In this document: positions 57,134 to 64,000 of the stretch, piece after piece | Numbering within the stretch: position 1 is the stretch's first letter | How the letters are laid out: each line of letters starts with the position of its first letter | Assembly: GCA_043777595.1 (NCBI GenBank) | Contig: JAYWHT010000044.1 | Coordinates: 1-64,000 of the forward strand | Source of the DNA: JAYVJH01 sp043777595 | Lineage (GTDB): Bacteria > Bacteroidota > Bacteroidia > Cytophagales > Spirosomataceae | Direction of reading: 5' to 3' | Length of the DNA stretch: 64,000 bases | Position numbers and translations under genes: made by a program | The notes under the pieces: generated by a model | Told to the model about the DNA's origin: nothing | The model's input: only the letters and a program-made list of their open reading frames with translations | The model's database searches: none

Positions 57134-57670
57134 TTACTGATAATTGACATTAAGTAGCCATTTTGGATTTGTTGGACTGAGTAAATGAATATCGCTCTGG
57201 GTCAATAGTTTTGTTGGAGAATAGTTTTTATTGGTAATATTGGTTTTAATTTTGTCAAAAATAACACTCTCCCAAACACCAATAAGTGGCTCTGGCAGGT
57301 GGCTTTCTGGATTTTGAAATATTGTACCTGCTTTGGTTGGGTTACGGTTTTTGATTAAAAAATCAATACAGTCGCCATCAACAAAAGGCATATCGCAAGC
57401 CACAACGAGCCACGCCGACGAACTGTCGGACTCAAAAGCGGTCAGTATTGCTCCCAACGGCCCCATGTCTGTATATTTGTCGGGCAAAGTGTCGAAGTTG
57501 GTTAGTTCGGGTAGTTGGTCGGCTCGGCATGACAAAAAAACGGTTTTGCAGCGAGTTTTGAGTAGGTTATATAAGTATTGTCGTTGAGGCAAATTGTCGT
57601 TATAAACTAACTTACTTTTGTCTGTACCCATGCGAGAACTCCGCCCGCCAACAAGAATTAGTGCTTTCAA
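57134..57670 (-). CDS. mobA: Molybdenum cofactor guanylyltransferase-like MobA
   Basis: The 178-residue protein has the MobA nucleotide-binding motif LVGGRSSRMGTDKSKL and DMGPLGAILTAFES. The metal motif VVACDMPFVDGDCIDFLI follows. Length is normal for MobA. It adds GMP to molybdopterin to form the Mo-bis-MGD type cofactor. It is convergent with murU and divergent from the dihydroorotase-like gene. No molybdoenzyme is in the window. Confidence 0.82.
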   Translation of the reverse strand: MKALILVGGRSSRMGTDKSKLVYNDNLPQRQYLYNLLKTRCKTVFLSCRADQLPELTNFDTLPDKYTDMGPLGAILTAFESDSSSAWLVVACDMPFVDGDCIDFLIKNRNPTKAGTIFQNPESHLPEPLIGVWESVIFDKIKTNITNKNYSPTKLLTQSDIHLLSPTNPKWLLNVNYQ

Positions 57671-57724
57671 TTTGATTTTGATTTAAAAACTTACAAAATT
57701 AGCAGCGAATTTCTACCAATCACC

Positions 57725-58996
57725 ATGCAACTTCTCATTCGTGCCGCTCGTGTTATCGACAATTATTCGCCCTATAACGGTCAAATTAAAGATATTTTAA
57801 TTAAAAATAGTATAATTATTGAAATTGGTGATGGCTTAACCGCTGCCGATATACCTGTTTATGAAGCCAATAATTTACATATTTCGGCTGGTTGGGTCGA
57901 TATACGAGTGTCGGCACATGATCCAGGCTCGGAACACAAAGAAGACCTGCACACGGCCAGTCGGGCGGCGGCGGCGGGCGGTTTTACCGAAATAGCGATA
58001 TTGCCCAACACCAACCCTGCCTTGGACTCAAAAGATACCATTGGTTATGTGCAACGAATTGGTCAAGGGGCGTTAGTCAAAATTCATGCCGTGGGGGCCG
58101 TTACCAAAAAATGTCTGGGAGTCGATTTTACCGAAATGATTGACCTTAGCCATGCGGGAGCAGTGGCGTTTTCGGACGGTACGCAGCCCATTCAGAACAC
58201 CCATATATTACTCAAAACCCTCCAATATTTACAACCGCTCAACCGAGTGCTGATGAACAGAGCCGAAGATGCTCAGTTGGCCGTTTTTGGGCAAATCAAT
58301 GAAGGTATCACCAGTACCATGCTTGGTTTGCGTGGTTTGCCGACTATTGCCGAAGAGTTGGCCATCATGCGAGACTTGAAGCTATTGGAATATGTTGATG
58401 CCAAAACTGACCGACCGTTACTACATTTTTCAACGATTTCGACAGCCGAGTCTGTGGCCTTGATTCGAGAAGCCAAGCGCAAAGGGCTGCCAGTGTCGTG
58501 CGATGTGGCCGCTCACCAGATGGCTTTTGACGACAGTATTATGACAGGTTTTGATACTAACTACAAAGTCATTCCGCCGTTTAGAAGCCAAACCGATATA
58601 GCCGCACTCTGGAATGGCCTTGCCGATGGCACGATTGATGCCGTGGTGTCTGACCATTTGCCACAAGACGAAGAAGCCAAAAACTTAGAATTTGACTTAG
58701 CTGAGTTTGGAATCATTGGCCTCGAAACTGTTTTTTGTTTATTGCTTAATAATGACAATCAACTGACTTTGAACCAAATAATAGAAAAACTCACCCATGC
58801 CCCTCGCCATATTTTGAGACTACCTGCACTTACCATCAAAGAAGGTGCAGTGGCCAATCTTACCCTTTTTGACCCAACTTTAAGCTGGCAGTACGACCGC
58901 ACCAATTCCAAATCTAAAAACTCGCCATTCTTAAATAAAACGCTGACAGGCAAGGTGTTGGGAGTGGTCAATAACGGGCATACGAATCTGGATTGA
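57725..58996 (+). CDS. Dihydroorotase-like protein lacking metal ligands (probable pseudoenzyme)
   Basis: The 423-residue protein is a full-length class I dihydroorotase homologue, but the metal site is lost. The usual GxVDxHxHxRxPG motif reads AGWVDIRVSAHDPG (55-68), with R61 and S63 where the two zinc-binding His should be. The usual His-Cys-Glu-Asp region reads NRAEDAQLA. SDHLPQDEEAK, including the catalytic Asp, remains. Bacteria such as Pseudomonas have inactive PyrC-like subunits that support aspartate transcarbamoylase (family knowledge). Inference: a structural rather than catalytic role, or a different reaction. No pyrB is adjacent. Confidence 0.85.
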   Translation: MQLLIRAARVIDNYSPYNGQIKDILIKNSIIIEIGDGLTAADIPVYEANNLHISAGWVDIRVSAHDPGSEHKEDLHTASRAAAAGGFTEIAILPNTNPALDSKDTIGYVQRIGQGALVKIHAVGAVTKKCLGVDFTEMIDLSHAGAVAFSDGTQPIQNTHILLKTLQYLQPLNRVLMNRAEDAQLAVFGQINEGITSTMLGLRGLPTIAEELAIMRDLKLLEYVDAKTDRPLLHFSTISTAESVALIREAKRKGLPVSCDVAAHQMAFDDSIMTGFDTNYKVIPPFRSQTDIAALWNGLADGTIDAVVSDHLPQDEEAKNLEFDLAEFGIIGLETVFCLLLNNDNQLTLNQIIEKLTHAPRHILRLPALTIKEGAVANLTLFDPTLSWQYDRTNSKSKNSPFLNKTLTGKVLGVVNNGHTNLD

Positions 58997-59008
58997 TTGG
59001 AATTTATA

Positions 59009-59094
59009 GCCCTTGTTGGTGTTATCACCAACAAGCTACCGTCCGAGTTGTTGCAGGGTCGCCTGTGCGGTAAGAACACCAACAAAGGCGCAAA
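59009..59094. repeat. Composite repeat, copy B
   Basis: Begins CCCTTGTTGGTGTTATCACC and continues through GCTACCGTCCGAGTTGTTGC and GGGTCGCCTGTGCGGTAAG to ACACCAACAAAGGCGCAA. Nearly identical to copy A (48837-48921) over about 58 nt; the first hairpin loop is TTAT here and AAAA there. Confidence 0.8.
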
Positions 59095-59098
59095 AGTT

Positions 59099-59144
59099 TT
59101 TTTATCCTTCGGTCGGGTGGAAGCACCCGACCGAAGGATAAAAA
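59099..59144. terminator. Long GGTG-GAAG-CACC hairpin, bidirectional terminator-like
   Basis: Arms 59099-59119 and 59124-59144 pair perfectly over 21 bp with loop GAAG. The T-rich start and A-rich end fit a terminator on both strands. It lies between the convergent dihydroorotase-like and class II aldolase genes. Confidence 0.72.
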
Positions 59145-59168
59145 ACTACTACACGAACCTACTCTGAA

Positions 59169-59975
59169 TCAATCCAAATAATCGGGTTGTTCTTTGGTGA
59201 TGCGTTGTAGCAGAGGCTGAAACTGAAAATAACCAGCAATCATTGAGCCTACTTGCCCATGGGTGAGCAGGGCGTTTTGGTGGTCAATCTCGATTGGTTT
59301 GTAGCCAGTGGCTTCGGCCAATAGTTGCGCTTGGCAGCTTCTGTCCATAGTTATAAACCACCAAACGGCTTCTTCGACGGTATGCCCAACGGTAAGTAAG
59401 CCGTGATTTTGTAAAATACACGCCTTACTTTTGCCCAAAGCGGCAGCTATTCGTTGGCCTTCGTCAGTATCGCTGACTACTCCCCTAAAATCATTGAAAA
59501 GGCCGTGGTCTTCATAAAAAGCGCAAGCGTCTTGGGTAATAGGTGCCAGCCGCCGCCCTAGTGTAGCAAAGGCTTTGCCGTGCATGGCGTGCGAGTGTGC
59601 TGCGGCCACAACGTCAGGCCGGGCAGCGTGTACCTGCGAATGTATAGCAAAAGCGGCTCGATTGACCGAGTAACGCCCCTCAATAACTTCGCCTTTATGA
59701 TTGACGCATATCAGGTCGGAGGTCTTGATGCTGCCAAAATCTATACCAAACGGATTGACCCAAAAGCAATCTGTCTGCTCGGGGTCTCGGGCGGTGATGT
59801 GGCCTGCCACGCCTTCGTCGTAGCCAAATTTAGAAAACAGTCGAAACGAAGCCGCCAGCATTTGCTTGCGGTGCAGACGAGCTTCGGCTGGTGTAGCAAA
59901 CTGCATTTTGATAGGAATACCTTTCGGAATGTCCAACCCCGTAGGTAATTGTAAAGTGGGTGATGTATCGCTCAT
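59169..59975 (-). CDS. Class II aldolase/adducin family protein
   Basis: The 268-residue protein matches the class II aldolase/adducin fold: GVAGHITARDPEQTD, DLICVNHKGEVIEG, AAAHSHAMHGKAF (zinc His), and ACILQNHGLLTVGHTVEEAV (third zinc His and family hallmark). Family members split sugar phosphates or act as epimerases; some are decarboxylases. It is monocistronic, with a strong hairpin behind it. Substrate unknown. The upstream gap of 279 nt holds only a weak promoter for the divergent hldE-like gene. Confidence 0.87.
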   Translation of the reverse strand: MSDTSPTLQLPTGLDIPKGIPIKMQFATPAEARLHRKQMLAASFRLFSKFGYDEGVAGHITARDPEQTDCFWVNPFGIDFGSIKTSDLICVNHKGEVIEGRYSVNRAAFAIHSQVHAARPDVVAAAHSHAMHGKAFATLGRRLAPITQDACAFYEDHGLFNDFRGVVSDTDEGQRIAAALGKSKACILQNHGLLTVGHTVEEAVWWFITMDRSCQAQLLAEATGYKPIEIDHQNALLTHGQVGSMIAGYFQFQPLLQRITKEQPDYLD

Positions 59976-60217
59976 GGTTTTTATTGTTTTGGGGTGTGAA
60001 TTTACTCAAATTCACACCATTTTTTGCAGTCTTCGCACCACTTTTTAATATGATGCTACTTTATGATTTATTTTTGGTCTAAAATTATACCCAAAAAACT
60101 TATTGATAGCTGTAATTATTGTCATAAATTTATTGAAAAGGCTATTTTGCTTGGCAATTATTACAAAAAATGTTAAAAACAAAACTCTCAATCGCTGATT
60201 AAGTGCGGCTCTATTTG

Positions 60218-60225
60218 TAATTTTG
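60218..60225 (+). promoter_or_regulatory. Candidate -7 element for the heptose kinase gene
   Basis: TAATTTTG fits TAnnTTTG and lies 30 nt before the ATG at 60255. No TTTG is found at the -33 position. Confidence 0.32.
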
Positions 60226-60254
60226 TCGTTTGCAAAAAAATAGTAAAATTATAG

Positions 60255-61238
60255 ATGACGATAAACCAAATTTTTGAAGAATTTAACAACTTGCGTGTGC
60301 TGATTGTGGGCGACGTAATGATTGACTCCTACATTTGGGGTAAAGTAGAGCGTATATCACCCGAGGCTCCCGTGCCAGTTCTGAACGTCAAGAGTCGAGA
60401 AGTGCGGCTCGGCGGTGCAGGCAATGTTGTACTCAATGTTCAGTCGCTTGGTGCAGAGCCTGTTATATGTTCGGTTATTGGCCAAGATGCTACTGCCAAA
60501 ACACTTTTGGCCGAACTCACCAAACGCAATCTCCGTACCGATGGCCTGATTCAGAGCCACGACCGCATCACGACCATCAAAGAACGGATATTGGCAGGAA
60601 GCCAACAAATAGTGCGGATTGATACCGAAACCGATAAAATGATTTCGGACGATGAACAAACGCAACTCATAGAAAAAGTCAAAAGCCTGATTCCAGACTG
60701 CGATGTGGTGCTATTTGAAGACTACGACAAAGGTGTGCTTGGCCAAAGAGTTATTGCCGAGATAGTGGCTTGCGCTCGCAAATATGAGATACCAACGGTG
60801 GTAGATCCCAAAAAACGAAACTTTATGGACTACAATCACGTAAGTCTATTTAAACCCAATCTGAAAGAACTCAAAGAAGGCTTAAAGATAGATTTTGATG
60901 TGGATAGTCCAGCAGAGTTACAGGCTGTGGTAGCCCAACTTAGGACGCAGCTACAAGCCAATGGCGTTTTTGTAACACTCTCAGAGAAAGGCGTTTACAT
61001 TGACTCTATTGATGAGCAGCACCATTTGCCAGCGCACATTCGTACCATTGCCGACGTGTCGGGAGCAGGCGATACGGTCATTAGTATTGCGGCTTGCTGT
61101 ATGGCGTTGGGGCTTGAGCCGAGGCTCGTAGCGGCACTCTCAAACTTAGGTGGTGGCTTGGTGTGTGAGCAAGTGGGCGTGGTGCCAATAGACAAAGAAT
61201 TACTTAAAAAAGAAGCGATTGCTCAGTTTGAACAATGA
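60255..61238 (+). CDS. rfaE1: D-glycero-beta-D-manno-heptose-7-phosphate kinase (RfaE/HldE kinase domain)
   Basis: The 327-residue protein is a PfkB-family carbohydrate kinase close to the HldE N-terminal domain. It has LIVGDVMIDSYIWGKVERIS, LGGAGNVVLNVQSLGAE, DYDKGVLGQRVI, VVDPKKRNFMDY, and the catalytic VSGAGDTVISIAACC near the end. No cytidylyltransferase domain follows, so this is the separate kinase form. It phosphorylates heptose-7-phosphate for lipopolysaccharide precursor synthesis. Its stop overlaps the hemC start (ATGA). Confidence 0.88.
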   Translation: MTINQIFEEFNNLRVLIVGDVMIDSYIWGKVERISPEAPVPVLNVKSREVRLGGAGNVVLNVQSLGAEPVICSVIGQDATAKTLLAELTKRNLRTDGLIQSHDRITTIKERILAGSQQIVRIDTETDKMISDDEQTQLIEKVKSLIPDCDVVLFEDYDKGVLGQRVIAEIVACARKYEIPTVVDPKKRNFMDYNHVSLFKPNLKELKEGLKIDFDVDSPAELQAVVAQLRTQLQANGVFVTLSEKGVYIDSIDEQHHLPAHIRTIADVSGAGDTVISIAACCMALGLEPRLVAALSNLGGGLVCEQVGVVPIDKELLKKEAIAQFEQ

Positions 61239-62152
61239 TAAAAATAGGAACTCGTGGTAGTAAACTTGCACTATGGCAAGCATATTACGTTCAAAATTTA
61301 TTGAATGAAGGCGGCCTAACGACCGAAGTAGTATTGATAGACACCAAAGGCGACCAGATTTTGGATCGCTCACTGGCCAAGATTGGCAGTAAGGGCGTTT
61401 TTACACAAGAGCTCGAAGACCAATTACGAGATGGACGGATTGATATTGCCGTTCATTCGGCCAAAGATTTACAGTCGGACATTGCCGCCGATTTAGAAAT
61501 TATTGCCTTTACCGAGCGTGAGCGAGTAAACGATGTGCTGGTGAGTTTCAACAAAAACCTGTCTGTCGATAGCGGTGAGCCTTTTGTGATTGGTACGTCT
61601 TCGACTCGAAGAATTGCCCTACTAAAACACTACTACCCTCATATTCAGACAGTTGATATGCGTGGAAACTTACAAACCCGACTTCGTAAATTGGAAGAAG
61701 GCCAGTGTGATGCCCTACTATTGGCTTTTGCGGGGGTACACAGAATGGAATATGACGATTTGATTGCCCAATACCTACCCATTGAGCATTTTACGCCAGC
61801 AGTTGGGCAGGGTACGGTCGCTATTGAATGTTGTGTAAGTTTGGCCCAATCAAAAAAAGAACAAATCAAGACCTTGCTCAACCACCCCGAAACCGAAAAA
61901 TGCCTACTGGCCGAGCGGGCTTTTCTGAACGAATTGCAGGGCGGGTGTAGTGTGCCAGTTTTTGGATTGGCCACAATACAAAACAACCAACTGACGATGA
62001 CGGGCGGAGTGGTGTCTTTGGACGGTAAGCAATTATTAAGGGAAATCAAGATTACAGAACTCTCTGACTACGAAGCATTTGGAAGAAACGTGGCACAGAC
62101 TTTAAGCGAAAAAGGTGCAAAACAAATTTTAGCAGATATTAAGAAAGGCTAA
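61235..62152 (+). CDS. hemC: Hydroxymethylbilane synthase
   Basis: The 305-residue protein is a complete porphobilinogen deaminase. It has IKIGTRGSKLALWQAYYVQN, FTQELEDQLRDGRIDIAVHS with the active-site Asp region, GTSSTRRIALL, and AFLNELQGGCSVPVFG with the Cys that carries the dipyrromethane cofactor (about 242). It joins four porphobilinogen units to hydroxymethylbilane in haem synthesis. It overlaps rfaE1 by 4 nt, so the two are co-translated. Confidence 0.95.
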   Translation: MIKIGTRGSKLALWQAYYVQNLLNEGGLTTEVVLIDTKGDQILDRSLAKIGSKGVFTQELEDQLRDGRIDIAVHSAKDLQSDIAADLEIIAFTERERVNDVLVSFNKNLSVDSGEPFVIGTSSTRRIALLKHYYPHIQTVDMRGNLQTRLRKLEEGQCDALLLAFAGVHRMEYDDLIAQYLPIEHFTPAVGQGTVAIECCVSLAQSKKEQIKTLLNHPETEKCLLAERAFLNELQGGCSVPVFGLATIQNNQLTMTGGVVSLDGKQLLREIKITELSDYEAFGRNVAQTLSEKGAKQILADIKKG

Positions 62153-62245
62153 CCTGATATTTTAGATGCTTCTGTCTCAGTATGGCAAAATAGCCGAATT
62201 TGAGTATTTCTGTGTATTATTGTGATACATTTTATTTTTAAAGAT

Positions 62246-62458
62246 ATGAAAGAAATATTTTTTATTGTTGAAGAAGATCAAGAAAGTGGTTACACGGCAA
62301 GGGCGGTAGGTCAGTCTATTTTTACAGAGGCAGAAACTATACCAGAACTTAAAATAAATATCAAAGAAGTATTAGAATGTCATTTTGAAAATACTACTGA
62401 TATGCCTCAAATAGCTCATTTACACTTTGTTAAAGACGAAATTTTAGCACTTGTTTAA
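62246..62458 (+). CDS. HicB-like antitoxin
   Basis: Start chosen at the ATG at 62246 (70 residues), where the protein begins MKEIFFIVEEDQESGYTARA; a GTG at 62222 is also in frame. The sequence GYTARAVGQSIFTEAETIPE and HFENTTDMPQIAHLHFVKDE is typical of small proteins encoded beside HicA toxins in many genomes. Only a fragment of hicA follows, so it is probably an orphan antitoxin. Confidence 0.72.
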   Translation: MKEIFFIVEEDQESGYTARAVGQSIFTEAETIPELKINIKEVLECHFENTTDMPQIAHLHFVKDEILALV

Positions 62459-62466
62459 AGTTCGCA

Positions 62467-62510
62467 ATGAGAATACCAAGAGATAAATGGCCTATTATTG
62501 AGGAATTACA
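62467..62510 (+). pseudogene. Remnant of a HicA toxin gene
   Basis: Eight nt after the HicB-like stop, an ATG opens MRIPRDKWPIIEEL, which resembles the start of HicA toxins (MKIPRD...). The frame then runs into repeat-like DNA (ACATCTCACATCTCGCATCT at 62519) and stops at 62599 without the HicA catalytic His region. The toxin is therefore lost. Confidence 0.55.
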
Positions 62511-62546
62511 AATACCCACATCTCACATCTCGCATCTACTTAATTC

Positions 62547-64000
62547 ATGCGCCTCCTTACCTTTATCTTCGCTTTTCTTGTCCTTCAAACAAGTATATTA
62601 GCCCAAAAAACTATTGATACCACCAAACCGTGGGCGTATTGGTGGTGGTTGGGTAGTGCAGTTAGCAAAGAAGGTATTAGTCAAAATCTACAAGAATATG
62701 CCGCAGCAGGCTTTGGTGGGCTGCACGTTATTCCTATTTATGGTGTCAAAAATAACCAACAAAACAACATACCGTTTTTGAGCGACAACTGGCTCGCCAT
62801 GCTCACCCATACGCTCACAGAAGCACGGCGGTTGGGCCTTGGTATTGACATGAGCCTCGGCACGGGCTGGCCGTATGGTGGTAGCCACGTAACGCCAGCA
62901 GATGCCGCTAAGTCATTTCAGATTATGGCAAAAGACAGTGTTTTTCGGTTAGAAATCTTACCTACCAATCAAAAAGTAAAACGTGCCGCACCAGGTGGCG
63001 AGGGTTTGGTATTAGACCATTTTAGTAAGTCAGCACTCGACAATTATCTCAAACCGTTTGAGGCTGTTTTTGAGTCTGGCAAATATCCTGTTAGGGCTTT
63101 TTATAATGATTCTTACGAGGTATATGGCGCAAACTGGACGACTGATTTCTTGGCTGAATTTAAAAATAGACGAGGGTATGACTTAGAAAAACATTTGTCG
63201 GTATTGTCAAAAACAGAAGCCGAAACCGATATTGAAAGACGCATCTGGGGCGACTATAACGCCACAATTTCAGATTTGTTATTAGACAATTTTACAAAAC
63301 CTTGGTCGGCTTGGATTAGAACTCTCGGCAAAATATCCAGAAACGAAGCCCACGGCTCGCCAGCCAATATCTTGGACTTGTATGCCGCCGCCGATATTCC
63401 CGAAACTGAATATTTTGGTAGCAAGTCGTTTGATATTCCCTACCACCGCCTCGACCCCGACTATGAAGAAAACCGCTTCGGTACGCCCAGTACGTTAATT
63501 CTTAAATTTGCATCGTCGGCAGCGCACGTTACTGGTAAGCGGTTGGTGTCGTCCGAAACTGCTACTTGGTTGGGCAATCATTTCAAGGTGTCGTTGTCGC
63601 AAATCAAGCCTATAATTGACGAGTCTTTTGTGGCTGGGGTCAATCATGTTTTTTATCATGGCATCACTTACTCACCGCCCAATGAGCCGTACCCAAGTTG
63701 GTTGTTTTATGCTTCTACGAATTTCAATCAGCAAAGTCATTTTTGGAAAACACTACCACTTCTGAATAGCTATGTAGCTCGTTGTCAAGCACTTTTGCAA
63801 AAATCAACGTCCGACAATGACGTATTACTCTACTTCCCGATTAACGATTTGTGGCACTCGGCTGGGGGCAAACAACACATCAAACTATTGGACGTACACG
63901 CCAATGCCAAGGACTGGCTTTTTGGTACGCCCTTCGGCAAAATAGCCCAACAGCTACAAGATTGGGGCGTGGGCTTTGACTATATTTCTGATTTGCAATT
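62547..64000 (+). CDS. GH106-like alpha-L-rhamnosidase (3' end beyond window)
   Basis: The frame from ATG 62547 is open to the end of the window (about 484 residues) with a signal peptide MRLLTFIFAFLVLQTSILAQ. TTKPWAYWWWLGSAVSKEGI, AAGFGGLHVIPIYG and SLGTGWPYGGSHV are characteristic of the GH106-like family of large glycosyl hydrolases. Later SSETATWLGNHFKVSLSQIK and GVNHVFYHGITYSPP carry candidate catalytic acids. Probably periplasmic, acting on rhamnose-containing glycans such as pectin side chains. The truncated hicA reading runs 55 nt into its start. Confidence 0.8.
   Translation, partial: MRLLTFIFAFLVLQTSILAQKTIDTTKPWAYWWWLGSAVSKEGISQNLQEYAAAGFGGLHVIPIYGVKNNQQNNIPFLSDNWLAMLTHTLTEARRLGLGIDMSLGTGWPYGGSHVTPADAAKSFQIMAKDSVFRLEILPTNQKVKRAAPGGEGLVLDHFSKSALDNYLKPFEAVFESGKYPVRAFYNDSYEVYGANWTTDFLAEFKNRRGYDLEKHLSVLSKTEAETDIERRIWGDYNATISDLLLDNFTKPWSAWIRTLGKISRNEAHGSPANILDLYAAADIPETEYFGSKSFDIPYHRLDPDYEENRFGTPSTLILKFASSAAHVTGKRLVSSETATWLGNHFKVSLSQIKPIIDESFVAGVNHVFYHGITYSPPNEPYPSWLFYASTNFNQQSHFWKTLPLLNSYVARCQALLQKSTSDNDVLLYFPINDLWHSAGGKQHIKLLDVHANAKDWLFGTPFGKIAQQLQDWGVGFDYISDLQ

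Noticed and set aside
53843..59975. A single L-fucose or rhamnose catabolic operon from the fuconolactonase-like, LDH2-like and class II aldolase genes
   Set aside because: The genes are on different strands and separated by cell-wall, cofactor and pyrimidine-like genes; a shared pathway is possible but not supported by layout.

Overview
The window looks like a Bacteroidota chromosome, most likely order Cytophagales (inference). Supporting signs are a SusC/SusD pair, an Oar-type TonB-dependent receptor, a BtuB/BtuG-like cobalamin locus, several promoters of the TTTG / TAnnTTTG type, many genes without a clear Shine-Dalgarno, and Bacteroidota-style fusions such as an AmgK-like kinase joined to a RapZ C-terminal domain. 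There are no rRNA genes and no CRISPR array. One tRNA (Glu, TTC) was found.

Layout. 1-14.4 kb (minus strand): a compact catabolic operon, SusC, SusD, alpha/beta hydrolase, HpcH/HpaI aldolase, double SnoaL-like protein, bicupin, histidinol-dehydrogenase-like enzyme, sodium:solute symporter, SDR, and a second SnoaL-like protein cut by the left edge, with a ROK regulator upstream of SusC. It contains no glycoside hydrolase, so it resembles a PUL rebuilt for a small polyol, sugar acid or lactone-like molecule. 14.5-23.3 kb (plus): a secreted ThuA / PVC-type dehydrogenase / HEAT / CARDB-like / cupredoxin fusion, an RDD membrane protein, an ECF sigma factor and an Oar-type receptor. 23.3-27.1 kb (minus): three perfect hairpins, then BtuG-like lipoprotein and BtuB-like receptor under a cobalamin riboswitch. 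27.1-37.8 kb: Rpn-family nuclease, AmgK-RapZ fusion, TPR protein, saccharopine dehydrogenase family, DUF983, NUDIX, CNNM/HlyC, kynureninase, a lipoprotein and HemW. 37.8-42.5 kb: gene debris, then a beta-oxidation pair (thiolase, FadB/J-type) split by an inverted PIN toxin-antitoxin pair. 42.6-47.7 kb (minus): a type III-like restriction-modification locus with a Fic protein between Mod and Res. 47.9-53.7 kb: SPFH protein, gamma-glutamyltransferase, a 1.4-kb mini-island (PIN/antitoxin, DUF2442) at tRNA-Glu bounded by 21-bp direct and 26-bp inverted repeats, and an LDH2-type dehydrogenase. 53.8-64 kb: fuconolactonase-like amidohydrolase, secreted alpha/beta hydrolase, MurU-like nucleotidyltransferase with its 3' end tandemly duplicated, MobA, a dihydroorotase-like pseudoenzyme, class II aldolase, heptose-7-P kinase, HemC, a HicB-like antitoxin next to a broken hicA, and a GH106-like rhamnosidase cut by the right edge.

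The most unusual overall feature is the repeat content. Degenerate, word-like short-period repeats (for example AATCATTCAGTAACTCAATC) lie between genes and also in frame inside genes, in the variable arm of the cobalamin riboswitch and in signal-peptide regions. A second class is perfect hairpins with long stems and 3-4 nt loops (often GGTG-RAAA-CACC), found mostly between convergent genes, some in tandem. The strongest candidates for something undescribed are the SusCD/HisD-like/SnoaL operon, the in-frame repeat spread, the integrase-less tRNA mini-island and the amino-sugar kinase-RapZ fusion.
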